Assembly (NCBI GenBank): GCA_050012355.1
Contig: JBEKHI010000020.1
Location: 1 to 61,655 of the forward strand
Direction of reading: 5' to 3'
Source: JBEKHI01 sp050012355
Lineage (GTDB): Bacteria; Actinomycetota; Actinomycetes; Streptosporangiales; Streptosporangiaceae
Length of the DNA stretch: 61,655 nucleotides
Numbering within the stretch: position 1 is the stretch's first letter; each line of letters opens with the position of its first letter. Below the pieces are notes generated by a model. It was not told the origin of the DNA, searched no databases, and saw only the letters and a list, made by a program, of their open reading frames with translations. The translations under genes and the position numbers were made by a program. Positions 53,701 through 61,655 of this stretch are shown here, piece by piece.

Positions 53701-54111
53701 CAGGTCAGGGACCACCTCCTCCACGGCCGGGTTGGCGGCCAGGAGGCGCGCGGTATCCGGCGAAACGGTCGCGGCCACGGCGTTCACGAGCGAGATGCTC
53801 CGCACGTCGAGCGCGTGCGTCGCCGTCAAGTCCGACAGCACACCCCGCTGGACGCTCTTGACCGCGGCGGAGCGCAGCGCGGAACTCGAGGGCGTATCAG
53901 GCACGGCGCTGACCTGGTTCTTGAATACCACGATCACCTTGTCGGTGACCTCGCGCGGCAGCGCCTGGGCCTGCCCCGGTGAGAGGGTCACCTGGCCGCT
54001 CGCCGTGGCCTGTCCGGTCCGTGCCTGGGCTGTCGCGGCCGTCGTTCCCAAGGCCACCAGCAAAACGGGCGAAGCGATCGCCGCCGCCCGCAGCAAACGT
54101 GTATGCCTCAT
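50761..54111 (-). CDS. Large secreted subtilase-like (S8) protein lacking the canonical His motif
   Basis: A 1116-residue exported protein. Signal peptide (about 1-30), an inhibitor-I9-like propeptide region (KVIVVFKNQV, about 58-140), then an S8 domain: Asp D204 (VGWIADGV), Asn N317 (VLNESFGDN) and Ser S458 (GGTSEAAPL). Where subtilases have HGTxVA this reads AAQGREVYN (251-259), so the catalytic His is absent or displaced. The C-terminal half is a long series of beta-sandwich-like segments. I chose ATG 54111 with AGAGGG before it; 54132 is an alternative. It may be a protease with a different His or a binding/adhesive relative. Confidence 0.85.
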   Translation of the reverse strand: MRHTRLLRAAAIASPVLLVALGTTAATAQARTGQATASGQVTLSPGQAQALPREVTDKVIVVFKNQVSAVPDTPSSSALRSAAVKSVQRGVLSDLTATHALDVRSISLVNAVAATVSPDTARLLAANPAVEEVVPDLPIPVATPAGTRLSKAGGLTPLPGACATDGKVQLNPQAIEAIHAAGTTPSAQGLGYTGAGVKVGWIADGVNPDNPDFIRANGQHVFADYQDFSGTGTNAPTNGGEAFLDSSSIAAQGREVYNVASYGAGLSAPCRIRILGVAPGASLVGLNVFGSANVAFNSVFLEAMDYAVSVDHVNVLNESFGDNPFPDTASLDLIRLGDDAAVKAGVTVDVSTGDAGPTNTIGSPATDPNVISAGATTTYRAYAQTGIGGITAPGVKGWLNNNISGLSGGGFDQTGGTVDVVAPGDLNWALCTPDPAKFSACTNFSGAPASVELSGGTSEAAPLTSGVAALVIQAYREAHSGATPSPAVVKQIIVSTAENIDAPADQQGAGMIDAYQAVLAARSYHSTKPAGHAILASSTQLNAVGHPGTTENFTETLTNDGASAVTVGLSSRTLSSYTPVSTKSLTLTDAGGYTAEVRFTVPKGQARLNASVALVGPVNLSLISPSGDLAEYNLPQGTGNYGNAQVADPQAGTWTALISTSGSGAAVPAQFQASTATWRPFGSLSANSLRLAPGASGPVTLTVSTPSQAGDESGSILVHSSAASPAFTSVTSVPVTLRSLVPTPNPSTTVIGTLTGGNGRQSNTGQTAYYQIQIPAGLKALNISVDTGNASNTLFAELVDPSGNAASAAANGLSGTTASGTPVVTPEVGAQLHVLNPSAGLWTLVADFYNVVSGTAVTQPFTISINDISVAAQVRRLPDSPSIQLAAGQPTTAWVSVHNGGTTPEAYFVDARLSSQATVTLAPQTTPTLTLPNVTGVIPTFLVPSHTTSVSATVSSPDPLYFDYSYPFGDPDLISSSGKTATGSYSAPDISAGNWTVTPFLVGPIGTKAAANVTATVSMTATAAAFDPAVSAPTGDLWLGSTDATAGFTPYVVDPGQSARIPVTITPSGSPGTTVSGTLYIADSSLISGVVTYNELSGNYPEGSDVAAFPYSYTIK

Positions 54112-54412
54112 CTGGTGCCCTCTGCACATCAAACTTGTCTCCGCGCGCGTGCGCCGCGGCTCAATACTTCAATATCGGCTCACAGGTGTCTATTGGTCCT
54201 TCAGCCACGATTTGGTAGCGAATTGAACAAAACGCGCGAACGGCACTCATCAGGGACGGCGGGCCTGGAGCGGTCGTGCTCGCCGCGCCGCCTAGGCTCG
54301 GGTTTTACCGGTAAATTGCAGCGTGACGCTAGCATCTGACTATGAACTCCACCGTCGGGGGTCGCGCTACAGTGGCCGCGCCGTATCCGTTGCGTGAAGG
54401 CGGGCAGGCCCG
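54112..54412. other. Intergenic region between subtilase-like and LacI genes
   Basis: 301 bases. A/T-richer around 54160-54240, which should hold the leftward promoter of the large secreted protein. Near 54304 it holds an ACCGGT-centred palindrome described separately. No gene is convincing here. Confidence 0.5.
54304..54315. promoter_or_regulatory. LacI-type operator candidate (TTTACCGGTAAA)
   Basis: A perfect 12-bp palindrome about 100 bases upstream of the LacI gene. Its ACCGGT core is the same as that of the 16-bp palindrome at 55569-55584. LacI regulators bind such CG-centred palindromes, so this is probably the autoregulatory site. Confidence 0.6.
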
Positions 54413-55426
54413 ATGGTGACGATGCGAGATGTCGCGGCGCGGGCGGGGGTCACGAAACAGACCGTCTCCAACGTACTGAACAACCCGGGGATCGTCGCGC
54501 CGGCCACCGTGGCCAAGGTTAACGCCGCGATCGCCGAGCTTGGGTACGTCCGCAACCTGACGGCCCGCGGGCTGGCCACGGGCAAGTCGATGATCATCGG
54601 GTTCATCGTGCCCACCGTCAGTAACCCGTTCTACTCCGAGGTCGTGGAGGAAGTCGAGGTCTGCCTCGAATCGAGGGGCTACAACCTGCTGCTCTGCACG
54701 ACCAGGACTGATTCCGCGCGGGCGGCGCGTCACCTGACGACGCTGGCGGCCAGGTCCATCGACGGGCTGCTGGTCGCGGGTGACTCGCACGTGGGCGGGC
54801 AGTTGCCGCTTCTGGACAACGCGGCCTTCCCGTATGTCCTCTGCGCCTGGGAAACCGAAGCTCCGGCGAAGGTCCCGATGGTCACGATCGACTACGAGTG
54901 GGCCGGTTACCTAGCGGGTATCCATCTGCGTGACCTCGGGCATCGCCACGTCGCCGTGGTCGCTGACCTCCCAGCTCACGATGCCCGCGTCCGGGGCTTC
55001 CGCAAGGCGATGGCCGAAAGCGGTGTGCGCGTCTCTGATGACCTTATCTACAGCGCCGCCGGCGGTGCGGCCGCGGGGCAAGCGGCGCGGCGGGCCATGT
55101 CCGAGCATCCCGATCTGACAGCGATCATGGCGTCACACGATGTGCTCGCCCTCGGAATCCTGGAAGAGACCCGGATGCTCGGCCTGTCCGTACCCGCGGA
55201 ACTGTCCCTTGTCGGCATCGATGACGTCATGGCGGATCGCCATTCCCATCCGCCGCTCACCTCGGTCGCTCTCCCGAAACGGGCGATGGCCAGGCGCGCC
55301 GTTGAGATGGTTCTCGATGGCGGTGGCAACGCCCGGCATGCCTCCACTGTGTTGCTCGTCCCGGAGCTGGTCGTACGGGCGAGCACCGGTGCTCCAGGCC
55401 CGGTCAAATCACTCACGGCAAGCTGA
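54413..55426 (+). CDS. LacI family transcriptional regulator
   Basis: A 337-residue LacI/GalR regulator. Residues 1-60 form the DNA-binding head (TMRDVAARAGVTKQTVSNVLN, hinge near 50-60), and the rest is the periplasmic-binding-protein-like sugar domain (IGFIVPTVSNPFYSEV; LSLVGIDDVMADRHSHPPLT). It lies directly upstream of the sugar importer and GH2 gene with palindromes before both, so it most likely represses the cluster until a galactoside-type sugar is present. Confidence 0.95.
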   Translation: MVTMRDVAARAGVTKQTVSNVLNNPGIVAPATVAKVNAAIAELGYVRNLTARGLATGKSMIIGFIVPTVSNPFYSEVVEEVEVCLESRGYNLLLCTTRTDSARAARHLTTLAARSIDGLLVAGDSHVGGQLPLLDNAAFPYVLCAWETEAPAKVPMVTIDYEWAGYLAGIHLRDLGHRHVAVVADLPAHDARVRGFRKAMAESGVRVSDDLIYSAAGGAAAGQAARRAMSEHPDLTAIMASHDVLALGILEETRMLGLSVPAELSLVGIDDVMADRHSHPPLTSVALPKRAMARRAVEMVLDGGGNARHASTVLLVPELVVRASTGAPGPVKSLTAS

Positions 55427-55568
55427 TCCGGCGTGCTTCCGGGCTTCAGTCCGGGTGCTTCCGGCCATGTCGGCTATGATTTCCCAGCTCGGAGCCTATG
55501 TCACAGAGTTGCAACGTCCAGGCAGTAAACCGTTGACTCTGCCGTGAGCACTTGTTATGTTGCCTCTG

Positions 55569-55584
55569 ATTTGACCGGTCAAAT
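55569..55584. promoter_or_regulatory. LacI-type operator candidate (16-bp perfect palindrome)
   Basis: ATTTGACCGGTCAAAT is perfectly symmetrical and lies 81 bases before the sugar-binding lipoprotein gene. It shares the ACCGGT core and flanking T/A runs with 54304-54315. Very likely the operator of the importer operon for the adjacent LacI protein. Confidence 0.75.
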
Positions 55585-55664
55585 TACCTGGCGTGCCTAG
55601 GCCTGCGACCGCGAGGACCGCCGTACATCACGCTCACCCCCGCCTCCAACGAAGGAGCGTCGTT

Positions 55665-56975
55665 ATGAGATCCAGATGGCTCACCACCGCAGCAGTGGCG
55701 GTTGTCGCGGGAACCGCGATCGCCACCGCCGGATGCTCGTCTAGCAGCACCGCTTCCTCCGCGACGTCCAGCGCACCGGTGACGATCAGTTACTGGGGCT
55801 GGGTCCCGGACATGCAGTCCGTTGTCGCGGCCTGGAACAAGGAACATCCGGACATCCACGTCGACTACACCGAGATCTCCTCGTCGGAGGCCACGACCAA
55901 GTTCCAGACCGCCGTTCAGGCGGGCAATGCTCCCTGTCTCGGGCAGGTCTCCTACGACAACGTGCTCAGCTACGTCGCCGATGGCCTTCTGCAGAACGTG
56001 ACAAGCGCCGCCAAGCCGTACGAAGACGACTATCTCCCCTGGACCTGGAATCAGGTCAGCCCCGAGGGTGTCACGTACGGCCTTCCCCAGGACATCGGCC
56101 CGGTCGTCATGTATTACCGGACCGACCTCTTCAAGAAGTACGGCATCACCGTGCCGACGACGTGGGCGGAGTACGCCGCTGACGCGGTGAAGGTCCACAA
56201 GGAGGATCCGTCGGTCGTGCTCGGCACGCTGTCGCCCGATGACGCCGACATGTTCTCCGCTCTGGCCTGGCAGAACAAGGCCGTCTGGTGGACCGTGAAG
56301 GGCGACTCCTGGGACGTCTCGATCGACACCAGCGAGAGCCAGACCGTTGCCGCGTACTGGCAGAAGCTCATCGACGAGGGCGCGATCAAAATCGCCGACC
56401 GCTGGGAGCCCACGTTCTACGAGGACATGAACAACGGCAGCGTCATCTCCTACATCGGCGGGGCATGGAACGGCTCGCTCATCGATGAGAACGTGAAGAA
56501 CGGCGCCGGGGACTGGCGGGTGGCTCAGATGCCGATGTGGAGCGCCTCGGATGCGGTGACCGCGAACAGCGGCGGGTCCTCGGTCGACGTGATGAAGGGC
56601 TGCAAGGACCCGGCGCAGGCGCTGGAGTTCACGAACTGGCTGGACACCTCGGAGCAGAGCATGTCGGTTCTGTCCAGTCCGACCGGAGGCGGGCTCTACC
56701 CCGCCTCGATCGCGGCCCAGAAGTACTCGGTGGTCAACAGTGACGTTCCGTTCTACGGCAACGAGAACATCTACCAGCAGTACAGCGAGTCGGCCGCGAA
56801 TGTGAACACCAGCTGGAACTGGGGTCCCGTCCAGGCCCAGGTGTACACGACGATCGGCGACGAGATCGCCGCGGTCGCCAACAAGCAGACAACCTTGCCC
56901 GCCGCACTCGGCACCATCCAGAGTGGCGCCATCTCCGACGCGAAGGCAAAGGGCATCTCGGTGGAGGCTGGCTGA
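55665..56975 (+). CDS. ABC sugar importer substrate-binding lipoprotein, family 1
   Basis: A 436-residue lipoprotein. Signal MRSRWLTTAAVAVVAGTAIA with a lipobox ending in Cys near residue 24, then a Ser-rich linker. The mature part is an SBP_bac_1 sugar-binding protein: SYWGWVPDMQSVVAAWNKEHP, VVMYYRTDLFKKYGI and GGSSVDVMKGCKDPAQALEF are typical. GAAGGAG lies 7 bases before the ATG. It delivers an oligosaccharide or galactoside to the two permeases that follow. An ATPase is not encoded here, so a shared MsiK-type ATPase elsewhere is needed, as is common in actinomycetes. Confidence 0.93.
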   Translation: MRSRWLTTAAVAVVAGTAIATAGCSSSSTASSATSSAPVTISYWGWVPDMQSVVAAWNKEHPDIHVDYTEISSSEATTKFQTAVQAGNAPCLGQVSYDNVLSYVADGLLQNVTSAAKPYEDDYLPWTWNQVSPEGVTYGLPQDIGPVVMYYRTDLFKKYGITVPTTWAEYAADAVKVHKEDPSVVLGTLSPDDADMFSALAWQNKAVWWTVKGDSWDVSIDTSESQTVAAYWQKLIDEGAIKIADRWEPTFYEDMNNGSVISYIGGAWNGSLIDENVKNGAGDWRVAQMPMWSASDAVTANSGGSSVDVMKGCKDPAQALEFTNWLDTSEQSMSVLSSPTGGGLYPASIAAQKYSVVNSDVPFYGNENIYQQYSESAANVNTSWNWGPVQAQVYTTIGDEIAAVANKQTTLPAALGTIQSGAISDAKAKGISVEAG

Positions 56976-56980
56976 CACCG

Positions 56981-57928
56981 ATGGCACGGATAACCACTGA
57001 GGAGGGGGCGGTTCGCGCCGCCCCCTCCCGGTCACTGAAGATCAGGCAGCGCGGGGCGGTCTTCCTCTTCGTGGGCCCGTTCCTCGTGCTCTTCCTTTTC
57101 GTGTTCGTGGCGCCGATCATCTACTCGGCGGTCGAGAGTTTCTTCTCGCGACAGGTGTCGGGCCTTGGCCTGGGCGGATCGACGACCGTCTTCGTCGGCT
57201 TCGCCAACTTCGAGAAGGTACTGACCGACTCGACGTTCTGGCACGGCGCCGGACGGGTGTTCCTGTTCGGCGTGGTTCAGATACCGGTCATGCTGATCGT
57301 CGCCCTGGCGTTCGCGCTGCTGCTCGACTCGATCGCGGCGCGCGGGGTCGCCGCGTTCCGGCTGGCGTTCTTTCTCCCCTACGCGATACCAGGGTCCGTC
57401 GCCGCGTTGCTGTGGGCTTACCTCTACATCCCGCAGCTCAGCCCGTACAGCGCCCTGCTCGCGCATATCGGCTTGCATCCGCAGTTTCTTGGCCCGGACC
57501 TTGTCTTGTGGGCCATCGCCAACATCACGACCTGGACCTACACCGGCTACAACATGCTGATCATCTACGCCACGCTCAAAGCGATCAACCCTGACCTGTA
57601 CGAGGCCGCCCGCATCGACGGAGCGAGCGAGTGGGCGATCGCGCTGAAGATCAAGGTCCCCCAGGTCAGGAACGCGCTGGTGCTGACCGGCGTGCTGTCG
57701 ATCATCGGCACGCTCCAGCTGTTTACCGAGCCGACCATTCTGGAGAGCATCTCCACGGCCGTGAACAGCAATTTCACTCCAACGATGTACGCCTTCAACG
57801 CGGCCTTCACAAGCGACAACGCCGGCATCGCCTCGGCGGCGTCGATCATCATCGCGGCCATGGCCGGGTTGCTGTCGGTCATCTACTACCGCGTCGCGCA
57901 GCGCGAAGGGAGGCGTTATGTCGGTTAG
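56981..57928 (+). CDS. ABC sugar importer permease, MalF/UgpA type
   Basis: A 315-residue membrane protein with about six transmembrane segments, starting with FLFVGPFLVLFLFVFVAPII. The EAA loop NPDLYEAARIDGASEWAIALK (about 203-223) is the ATPase contact. It starts 5 bases after the lipoprotein stop and overlaps the next permease by 11 bases. Confidence 0.94.
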   Translation: MARITTEEGAVRAAPSRSLKIRQRGAVFLFVGPFLVLFLFVFVAPIIYSAVESFFSRQVSGLGLGGSTTVFVGFANFEKVLTDSTFWHGAGRVFLFGVVQIPVMLIVALAFALLLDSIAARGVAAFRLAFFLPYAIPGSVAALLWAYLYIPQLSPYSALLAHIGLHPQFLGPDLVLWAIANITTWTYTGYNMLIIYATLKAINPDLYEAARIDGASEWAIALKIKVPQVRNALVLTGVLSIIGTLQLFTEPTILESISTAVNSNFTPTMYAFNAAFTSDNAGIASAASIIIAAMAGLLSVIYYRVAQREGRRYVG

Positions 57929-58775
57929 CGGGCGACGGCAGCGGACCAGCACACCGTCGCAGGTGGTCACGATGGGCGTGCTCATCATCGCCACGCTCTA
58001 CTTCCTGCTGCCGGTCTGGTGGCTGGTTGTGTCGGCGACCAAGTCGAACACCGCTTTGTTTGACTCGAACGGTTTCTGGTTTTCTGGGATGTCACTGCTG
58101 GACAACATCCGCGCTGTCTTCAGCTTCGACGGCGGCTCCTATGCGCGCTGGCTACTCAACAGTGCTATCTATTCCGGGGTCGGCGGCCTAGGGGCGACGC
58201 TCCTTGGCCTGGCGTGCGGGTATGGTCTGGCGAAGTTTGATTTCCGTGGTCGCGGCTTCGTATTCGGGCTGATAATGTCCGGGATCCTTATCCCGTCCGC
58301 GCTGCTGACCGTTCCGCTTTACCTGATGTTTTCCTCGCTCCATCTGGTAGGAACGTACTGGTCGGTGATAATTCCAAGCATCGTCAGCCCGTTCGCGGTC
58401 TACCTGGGGCGCGTCTATACCATCGCCTCCGTTCCCGACGAAGTCCTGGAGGCGGCTCGCATAGACGGGGCCGGGGAGATAAGAATTTTCTTCACGATCG
58501 TGCTGCGCATCATGTCCCCGGCAGTCGTGACGATCTTCCTCTTCGCATTCGTGTTCGTGTGGAACAACTTCTTCCTTGCTCTCGTGATGCTTTCGAACCA
58601 GAACCTCTATCCGGTGACCCTCGGCCTGTTCACCTGGTTCACGCAACGGGCGGAAACAACATATAACGTCGTCATCACCGGCTCTCTCATATCCATCATC
58701 CCCCTGGTCATCGCCTTCGCCTCCCTCGGCCGCTTCTGGCGTAACGGAATCGCTGCGGGGAGCGTCAAGGGTTAA
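57918..58775 (+). CDS. ABC sugar importer permease, MalG/UgpE type
   Basis: A 285-residue membrane protein with about six transmembrane segments. The EAA loop PDEVLEAARIDGAGEIRIFF (about 173-192) is typical of MalG-type proteins. GGGAGG occurs shortly before its ATG inside the previous gene. It forms the channel with the MalF-type permease. The GH2 gene follows within 50 bases, so all belong to one operon. Confidence 0.94.
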   Translation: MSVSGRRQRTSTPSQVVTMGVLIIATLYFLLPVWWLVVSATKSNTALFDSNGFWFSGMSLLDNIRAVFSFDGGSYARWLLNSAIYSGVGGLGATLLGLACGYGLAKFDFRGRGFVFGLIMSGILIPSALLTVPLYLMFSSLHLVGTYWSVIIPSIVSPFAVYLGRVYTIASVPDEVLEAARIDGAGEIRIFFTIVLRIMSPAVVTIFLFAFVFVWNNFFLALVMLSNQNLYPVTLGLFTWFTQRAETTYNVVITGSLISIIPLVIAFASLGRFWRNGIAAGSVKG

Positions 58776-58824
58776 CCGCGCCCGGGAAGGCCGGTTTATC
58801 AGCACGAACATGAAAGGCTTCTTC

Positions 58825-61655
58825 ATGCCGAAGACGGAGTCCCCGGACGATTTCAGCTATGTCGAGTCGTTCAGCCCCGGAGAAGGCCATAGCCCCGCTC
58901 GCGCGTGGTTCGCGAGCAGCGGGAACACGTTCCGGCTCGATGGGACGTGGAAATTCCGCTGTGCGTCGTCGCTCGCCGACTTGTCGCCGGGGTTCGAGGG
59001 CATCGACTTCGACGATTCGCATTTCGATGACATCACCGTGCCGTCTTCCTGGCAGATGGCGGGCATCCCGGGCGCACCCAAGTACAGCCCGCCCGCGTAC
59101 ACCAACCAGGTCTTCCCGTTTCCGATCAACCCGCCACACGTCCCGGACGATAACCCCTCCGGTGAGTACCGTTACCGTTTCACGCTGCCATCCGGCTGGG
59201 ATCTGAGCTCGCCGAGCGTCCTGCGATTCGACGGAGTGGACTCCTGCTTCGTCCTCTTCGTCAACGGCGTCCTGGTTGGCCACAGCAAGGGCAGCCGGCT
59301 GGTCAGGGAATTCGATGTCACGGGCGTTCTGGTGGCGGGCGAGAATCTCATCGCGGTGCGCGTGCACCAGTGGTCGGCTGGCTCGTACCTCGAGGACCAG
59401 GACATGTGGTGGGTGTCCGGCATCTTCCGCGGCGTCACCCTGCTCAGCTTGCCGGAGGACGCGATCCGGGATTTCTTCGTGCACGCGGATTACGACAGCG
59501 GCACCGGGACCGGGACCCTGCGGGTTGAGACGGATCGTTCCGCGGTGCTATCGGTGCCGGAACTCGGACTGACCGGGGTGGAACCCGGCGCCGAGCACCG
59601 CCTGGCCGTCGAACCGTGGTCTGATGAGCATCCGCGTCTCTACCAAGCGATCCTGACCGCGGGTGGCGTGGACATAACTTTTCGCATTGGCTTCCGCCGG
59701 ATCGAGGTCAGGGACGGGCAGATCAGGCTGAACGACCGGACGTTGCAGTTCCGTGGCGTGAACCGGCACGAATGGCATCCGGAGACTGGTCGTAGCCTCG
59801 ACGAGGCCGCGATGAGAGCCGACGTCCTGCTCATGAAGCGGCACAACGTCAACGCGGTACGGACCAGTCATTACCCGCCAGACCCGTTGTTCCTCGATCT
59901 GTGCGATGAATACGGGCTGCTGGTGATCGACGAATGTGACCTGGAGACCCACGGATTCGTGTTCGCGGACTGGCGCAACAACCCCAGCGATGACGTGCGG
60001 TGGCGCCCGGCGTACCTGGACCGCATCCAGCGGACCGTCGAACGTGACAAGAACCATCCCAGCGTCATCATCTGGTCGCTGGGCAACGAGGCGGATACCG
60101 GCGGGAACCTGGAGATGATGGCCGGTTGGCTTCGGGCCCGCGATCCGCGGCGCCCGATCCACTACGAGGGTGACAGAGACGTCGCCTACACCGATATCTA
60201 CAGCCTGATGTACGTCGCGTATGACCGCCTCGACGCACTCGGCCGCCATCAGGAACCGGTCACCGCGGACCCTGAGCACGACGAGCGACGCCGCGGCCTG
60301 CCGGTCATCTTGTGCGAGTACGGGCACGCCATGGGTAACGGCCCGGGCGGCCTCAGCGACTACCAGGAACTGTTCGACCGCCACCCCCGGCTGCAGGGCG
60401 GATTCATCTGGGAATGGATGGACCACGGGATCACCCAGACCACCCCAGCGGGCGACCGGTACTTCGCCTATGGCGGAGATTTTGGCGAGCCGGTCCACGA
60501 CGCCAACTTCGTCATCGACGGCCTTGTCTTCTCGGATCGCACCCCGTCTCCTGGGCTCCTGGAGGCGAAGGCGGTGTTCGCCCCGATCCGGATCATGATC
60601 GATCCCGCCAGCCAGTGCATCACGGTCGAGAACCGGCACCACACCGTCAGCACCGAGGATCTCGCGTTCACCTGGAAGGTGGAAGACGGCGGGATCTTCG
60701 TCGCGGAGGAGGATCTAGAGCTTCGCCCGGTTACGGCGGGGGAGACCGCCAGCATCGGGTTCCCCCCGGCACTGATCGCCGCCGCGGCCTACCCCCCCAA
60801 GGACGAACGCTGGCTGACTATCAGCGCGGCACTGGCCGGGGACAGGTCATGGGCCCGGGCAGGCCATGAGATCGCCTTCGCGCAAGCGAAGATCGGTGAA
60901 CCAGAAGGCGTCCAGGAGGACATCTCCGCCCTGGTTCCGGACCTGAAGGCCAGGACGCCTGGCGGACACCCGGGTCAGCTCGCGCTGGGATGCGCGGTCG
61001 TCGACCCGAGCACCGGCGAACTCCGCGGGCTAGGGCGGCTTCCCGTGCACGCCGCGGCCCTGGACTTCTGGCGCGCGCCGGTGGATAACGACGCCGTGGC
61101 GGCATTCGGTGATCCGGTCGCCGATGCCTGGCGTAAGGCGGGCCTCGACCGGCTGCAGCACCAGACCGTCGCTGTCCGCACGGGCGATGGCTGGCTGAGC
61201 ACCGAGCTGAGGATCGCGCCGGCTGGCGAGGACTTCGGCCTGCTCGGCACGCTCACCTGGATCACTGACCCGCGGCAGGCCGGAACCAGCCTGCTCAACG
61301 TGCGGGTCCGTCCGGACGGCCGCTGGCCCTGCCCGCTGCCGAAGATCGGGCTGCGGGTGGTGCTTGAGGCCGACATCGGCTCCGTGAGCTGGTTCGGGCG
61401 GGGCCCAGGTGAGGCCTACCGCGACACCTACCGAGCGACCCGGGTCGGCCGCTTCGACGCGACGGTCGAGGCGTTGTCGACCCCGTATGTGCGGCCGCAG
61501 GAGAATGGCAACCGCCTGCATACCCGTAACCTGCAGCTTTTCGACTCCACCGGCCTCGCCATGAGCGTGACCGGACAGCCGCCCTTCGACTTCGCCGTCC
61601 GTCGCTGGTCACCGGAACTTCTCACCGCGGCCAGGCATACCTATGACCTCGTGCC
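58825..61655 (+). CDS. GH2 beta-galactosidase, LacZ type (partial, 3' end missing)
   Basis: Open from ATG 58825 (or the in-frame ATG 58810) to the right edge, 943 codons without a stop. The sugar-binding domain (VPSSWQMAGIPGAPKYSPPAYTN style segment near 73-95) and the GH2 landmarks are present: RGVNRHEWHPETGR, VIDECDLETHGF, acid/base Glu in WSLGNEADTG and nucleophile Glu in LCEYGHAMGNGPGG, then GGFIWEWMDHG. The last part (AARHTYDLV) is within the LacZ small domain, so little is missing. No signal peptide, so it is intracellular and hydrolyses a beta-galactoside brought in by the importer before it. GAAAGG precedes 58825. Confidence 0.92.
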   Translation, partial: MPKTESPDDFSYVESFSPGEGHSPARAWFASSGNTFRLDGTWKFRCASSLADLSPGFEGIDFDDSHFDDITVPSSWQMAGIPGAPKYSPPAYTNQVFPFPINPPHVPDDNPSGEYRYRFTLPSGWDLSSPSVLRFDGVDSCFVLFVNGVLVGHSKGSRLVREFDVTGVLVAGENLIAVRVHQWSAGSYLEDQDMWWVSGIFRGVTLLSLPEDAIRDFFVHADYDSGTGTGTLRVETDRSAVLSVPELGLTGVEPGAEHRLAVEPWSDEHPRLYQAILTAGGVDITFRIGFRRIEVRDGQIRLNDRTLQFRGVNRHEWHPETGRSLDEAAMRADVLLMKRHNVNAVRTSHYPPDPLFLDLCDEYGLLVIDECDLETHGFVFADWRNNPSDDVRWRPAYLDRIQRTVERDKNHPSVIIWSLGNEADTGGNLEMMAGWLRARDPRRPIHYEGDRDVAYTDIYSLMYVAYDRLDALGRHQEPVTADPEHDERRRGLPVILCEYGHAMGNGPGGLSDYQELFDRHPRLQGGFIWEWMDHGITQTTPAGDRYFAYGGDFGEPVHDANFVIDGLVFSDRTPSPGLLEAKAVFAPIRIMIDPASQCITVENRHHTVSTEDLAFTWKVEDGGIFVAEEDLELRPVTAGETASIGFPPALIAAAAYPPKDERWLTISAALAGDRSWARAGHEIAFAQAKIGEPEGVQEDISALVPDLKARTPGGHPGQLALGCAVVDPSTGELRGLGRLPVHAAALDFWRAPVDNDAVAAFGDPVADAWRKAGLDRLQHQTVAVRTGDGWLSTELRIAPAGEDFGLLGTLTWITDPRQAGTSLLNVRVRPDGRWPCPLPKIGLRVVLEADIGSVSWFGRGPGEAYRDTYRATRVGRFDATVEALSTPYVRPQENGNRLHTRNLQLFDSTGLAMSVTGQPPFDFAVRRWSPELLTAARHTYDLV

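Noticed and set aside
55584..57035. 483-codon minus-strand frame
   Set aside because: Antisense to the sugar-binding lipoprotein gene; Asp/Val/Arg/His-rich shadow.
59548..60642. 364-codon minus-strand frame
   Set aside because: Antisense to the GH2 beta-galactosidase gene, which has intact catalytic motifs.

Overview
The window is GC-rich chromosomal DNA from an actinomycete. Supporting signs are the strong third-position GC bias, GTG and TTG starts, many 4-base gene overlaps, two DUF574-type S-adenosyl methyltransferases (a family typical of actinomycetes), FdxA-type 7Fe ferredoxin, and ROK, LacI, IclR and LysR regulators beside sugar and aromatic catabolic genes. Genus cannot be fixed from sequence alone. 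I saw no rRNA, tRNA, CRISPR array, phage gene or intact transposase.

Layout. (1) 1-3.9 kb: the N-terminal end of a DUF574 methyltransferase running off the left edge, an ArsR-like regulator coupled to an SRPBCC protein, and a secreted tannase/feruloyl-esterase with a strong hairpin terminator. (2) 3.9-4.6 kb: a non-coding, MITE-like unit bounded by 25-bp perfect inverted repeats. (3) 4.6-11.7 kb: a ferredoxin reductase and 7Fe ferredoxin facing a P450 operon (P450, split NDP-forming acyl-CoA synthetase alpha and beta, PaaK-like CoA ligase; all joined by 4-bp overlaps), then a ROK regulator. (4) 11.8-21.3 kb: two Gfo/Idh/MocA oxidoreductases, two TIM-barrel sugar isomerase/epimerase-like proteins and a complete Opp/Dpp-type importer. 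(5) 21.4-33.6 kb: an amidohydrolase and a C-C hydrolase on the minus strand, divergent from a run of eight genes, each overlapping the next by 4 bp: Rieske oxygenase, a 37-residue membrane peptide, an M20-like protein with a degenerate metal site, a LigB-type extradiol dioxygenase, two alpha/beta hydrolases, an IclR regulator and a GH106-like rhamnosidase. (6) 33.9-39.8 kb: secreted carbohydrate-active enzymes (GH42-like with CBM6 and F5/8C; GH79-like with ricin-type domain) and a small secreted protein, with shared promoter motifs. (7) 39.8-50.7 kb: a minus-strand cluster of deacetylase, truncated SDR, a second peptide-type ABC importer and an HExxH metalloprotease, with a divergent LysR gene; then a second DUF574 methyltransferase. 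(8) 50.8-61.7 kb: a very large subtilase-like secreted protein lacking the usual His motif, then a LacI-controlled sugar ABC importer (MalEFG type) followed by a GH2 beta-galactosidase running off the right edge.

How the genes may work together (inference): the window reads as a catabolic region for glycosylated plant phenolics. Secreted esterase and glycosidases would trim polymers; ABC systems import the products; a rhamnosidase and an oxidoreductive (Gfo/Idh plus isomerase) route would remove sugars inside the cell; P450/ferredoxin, Rieske oxygenase, LigB dioxygenase and C-C hydrolases would hydroxylate or demethylate and open the ring; CoA ligases would activate the acids. The best candidate for an undescribed system is the combination of the Gfo/Idh-isomerase module with the eight-gene overlapping operon that contains a hidden membrane micropeptide and two proteins with altered active sites.
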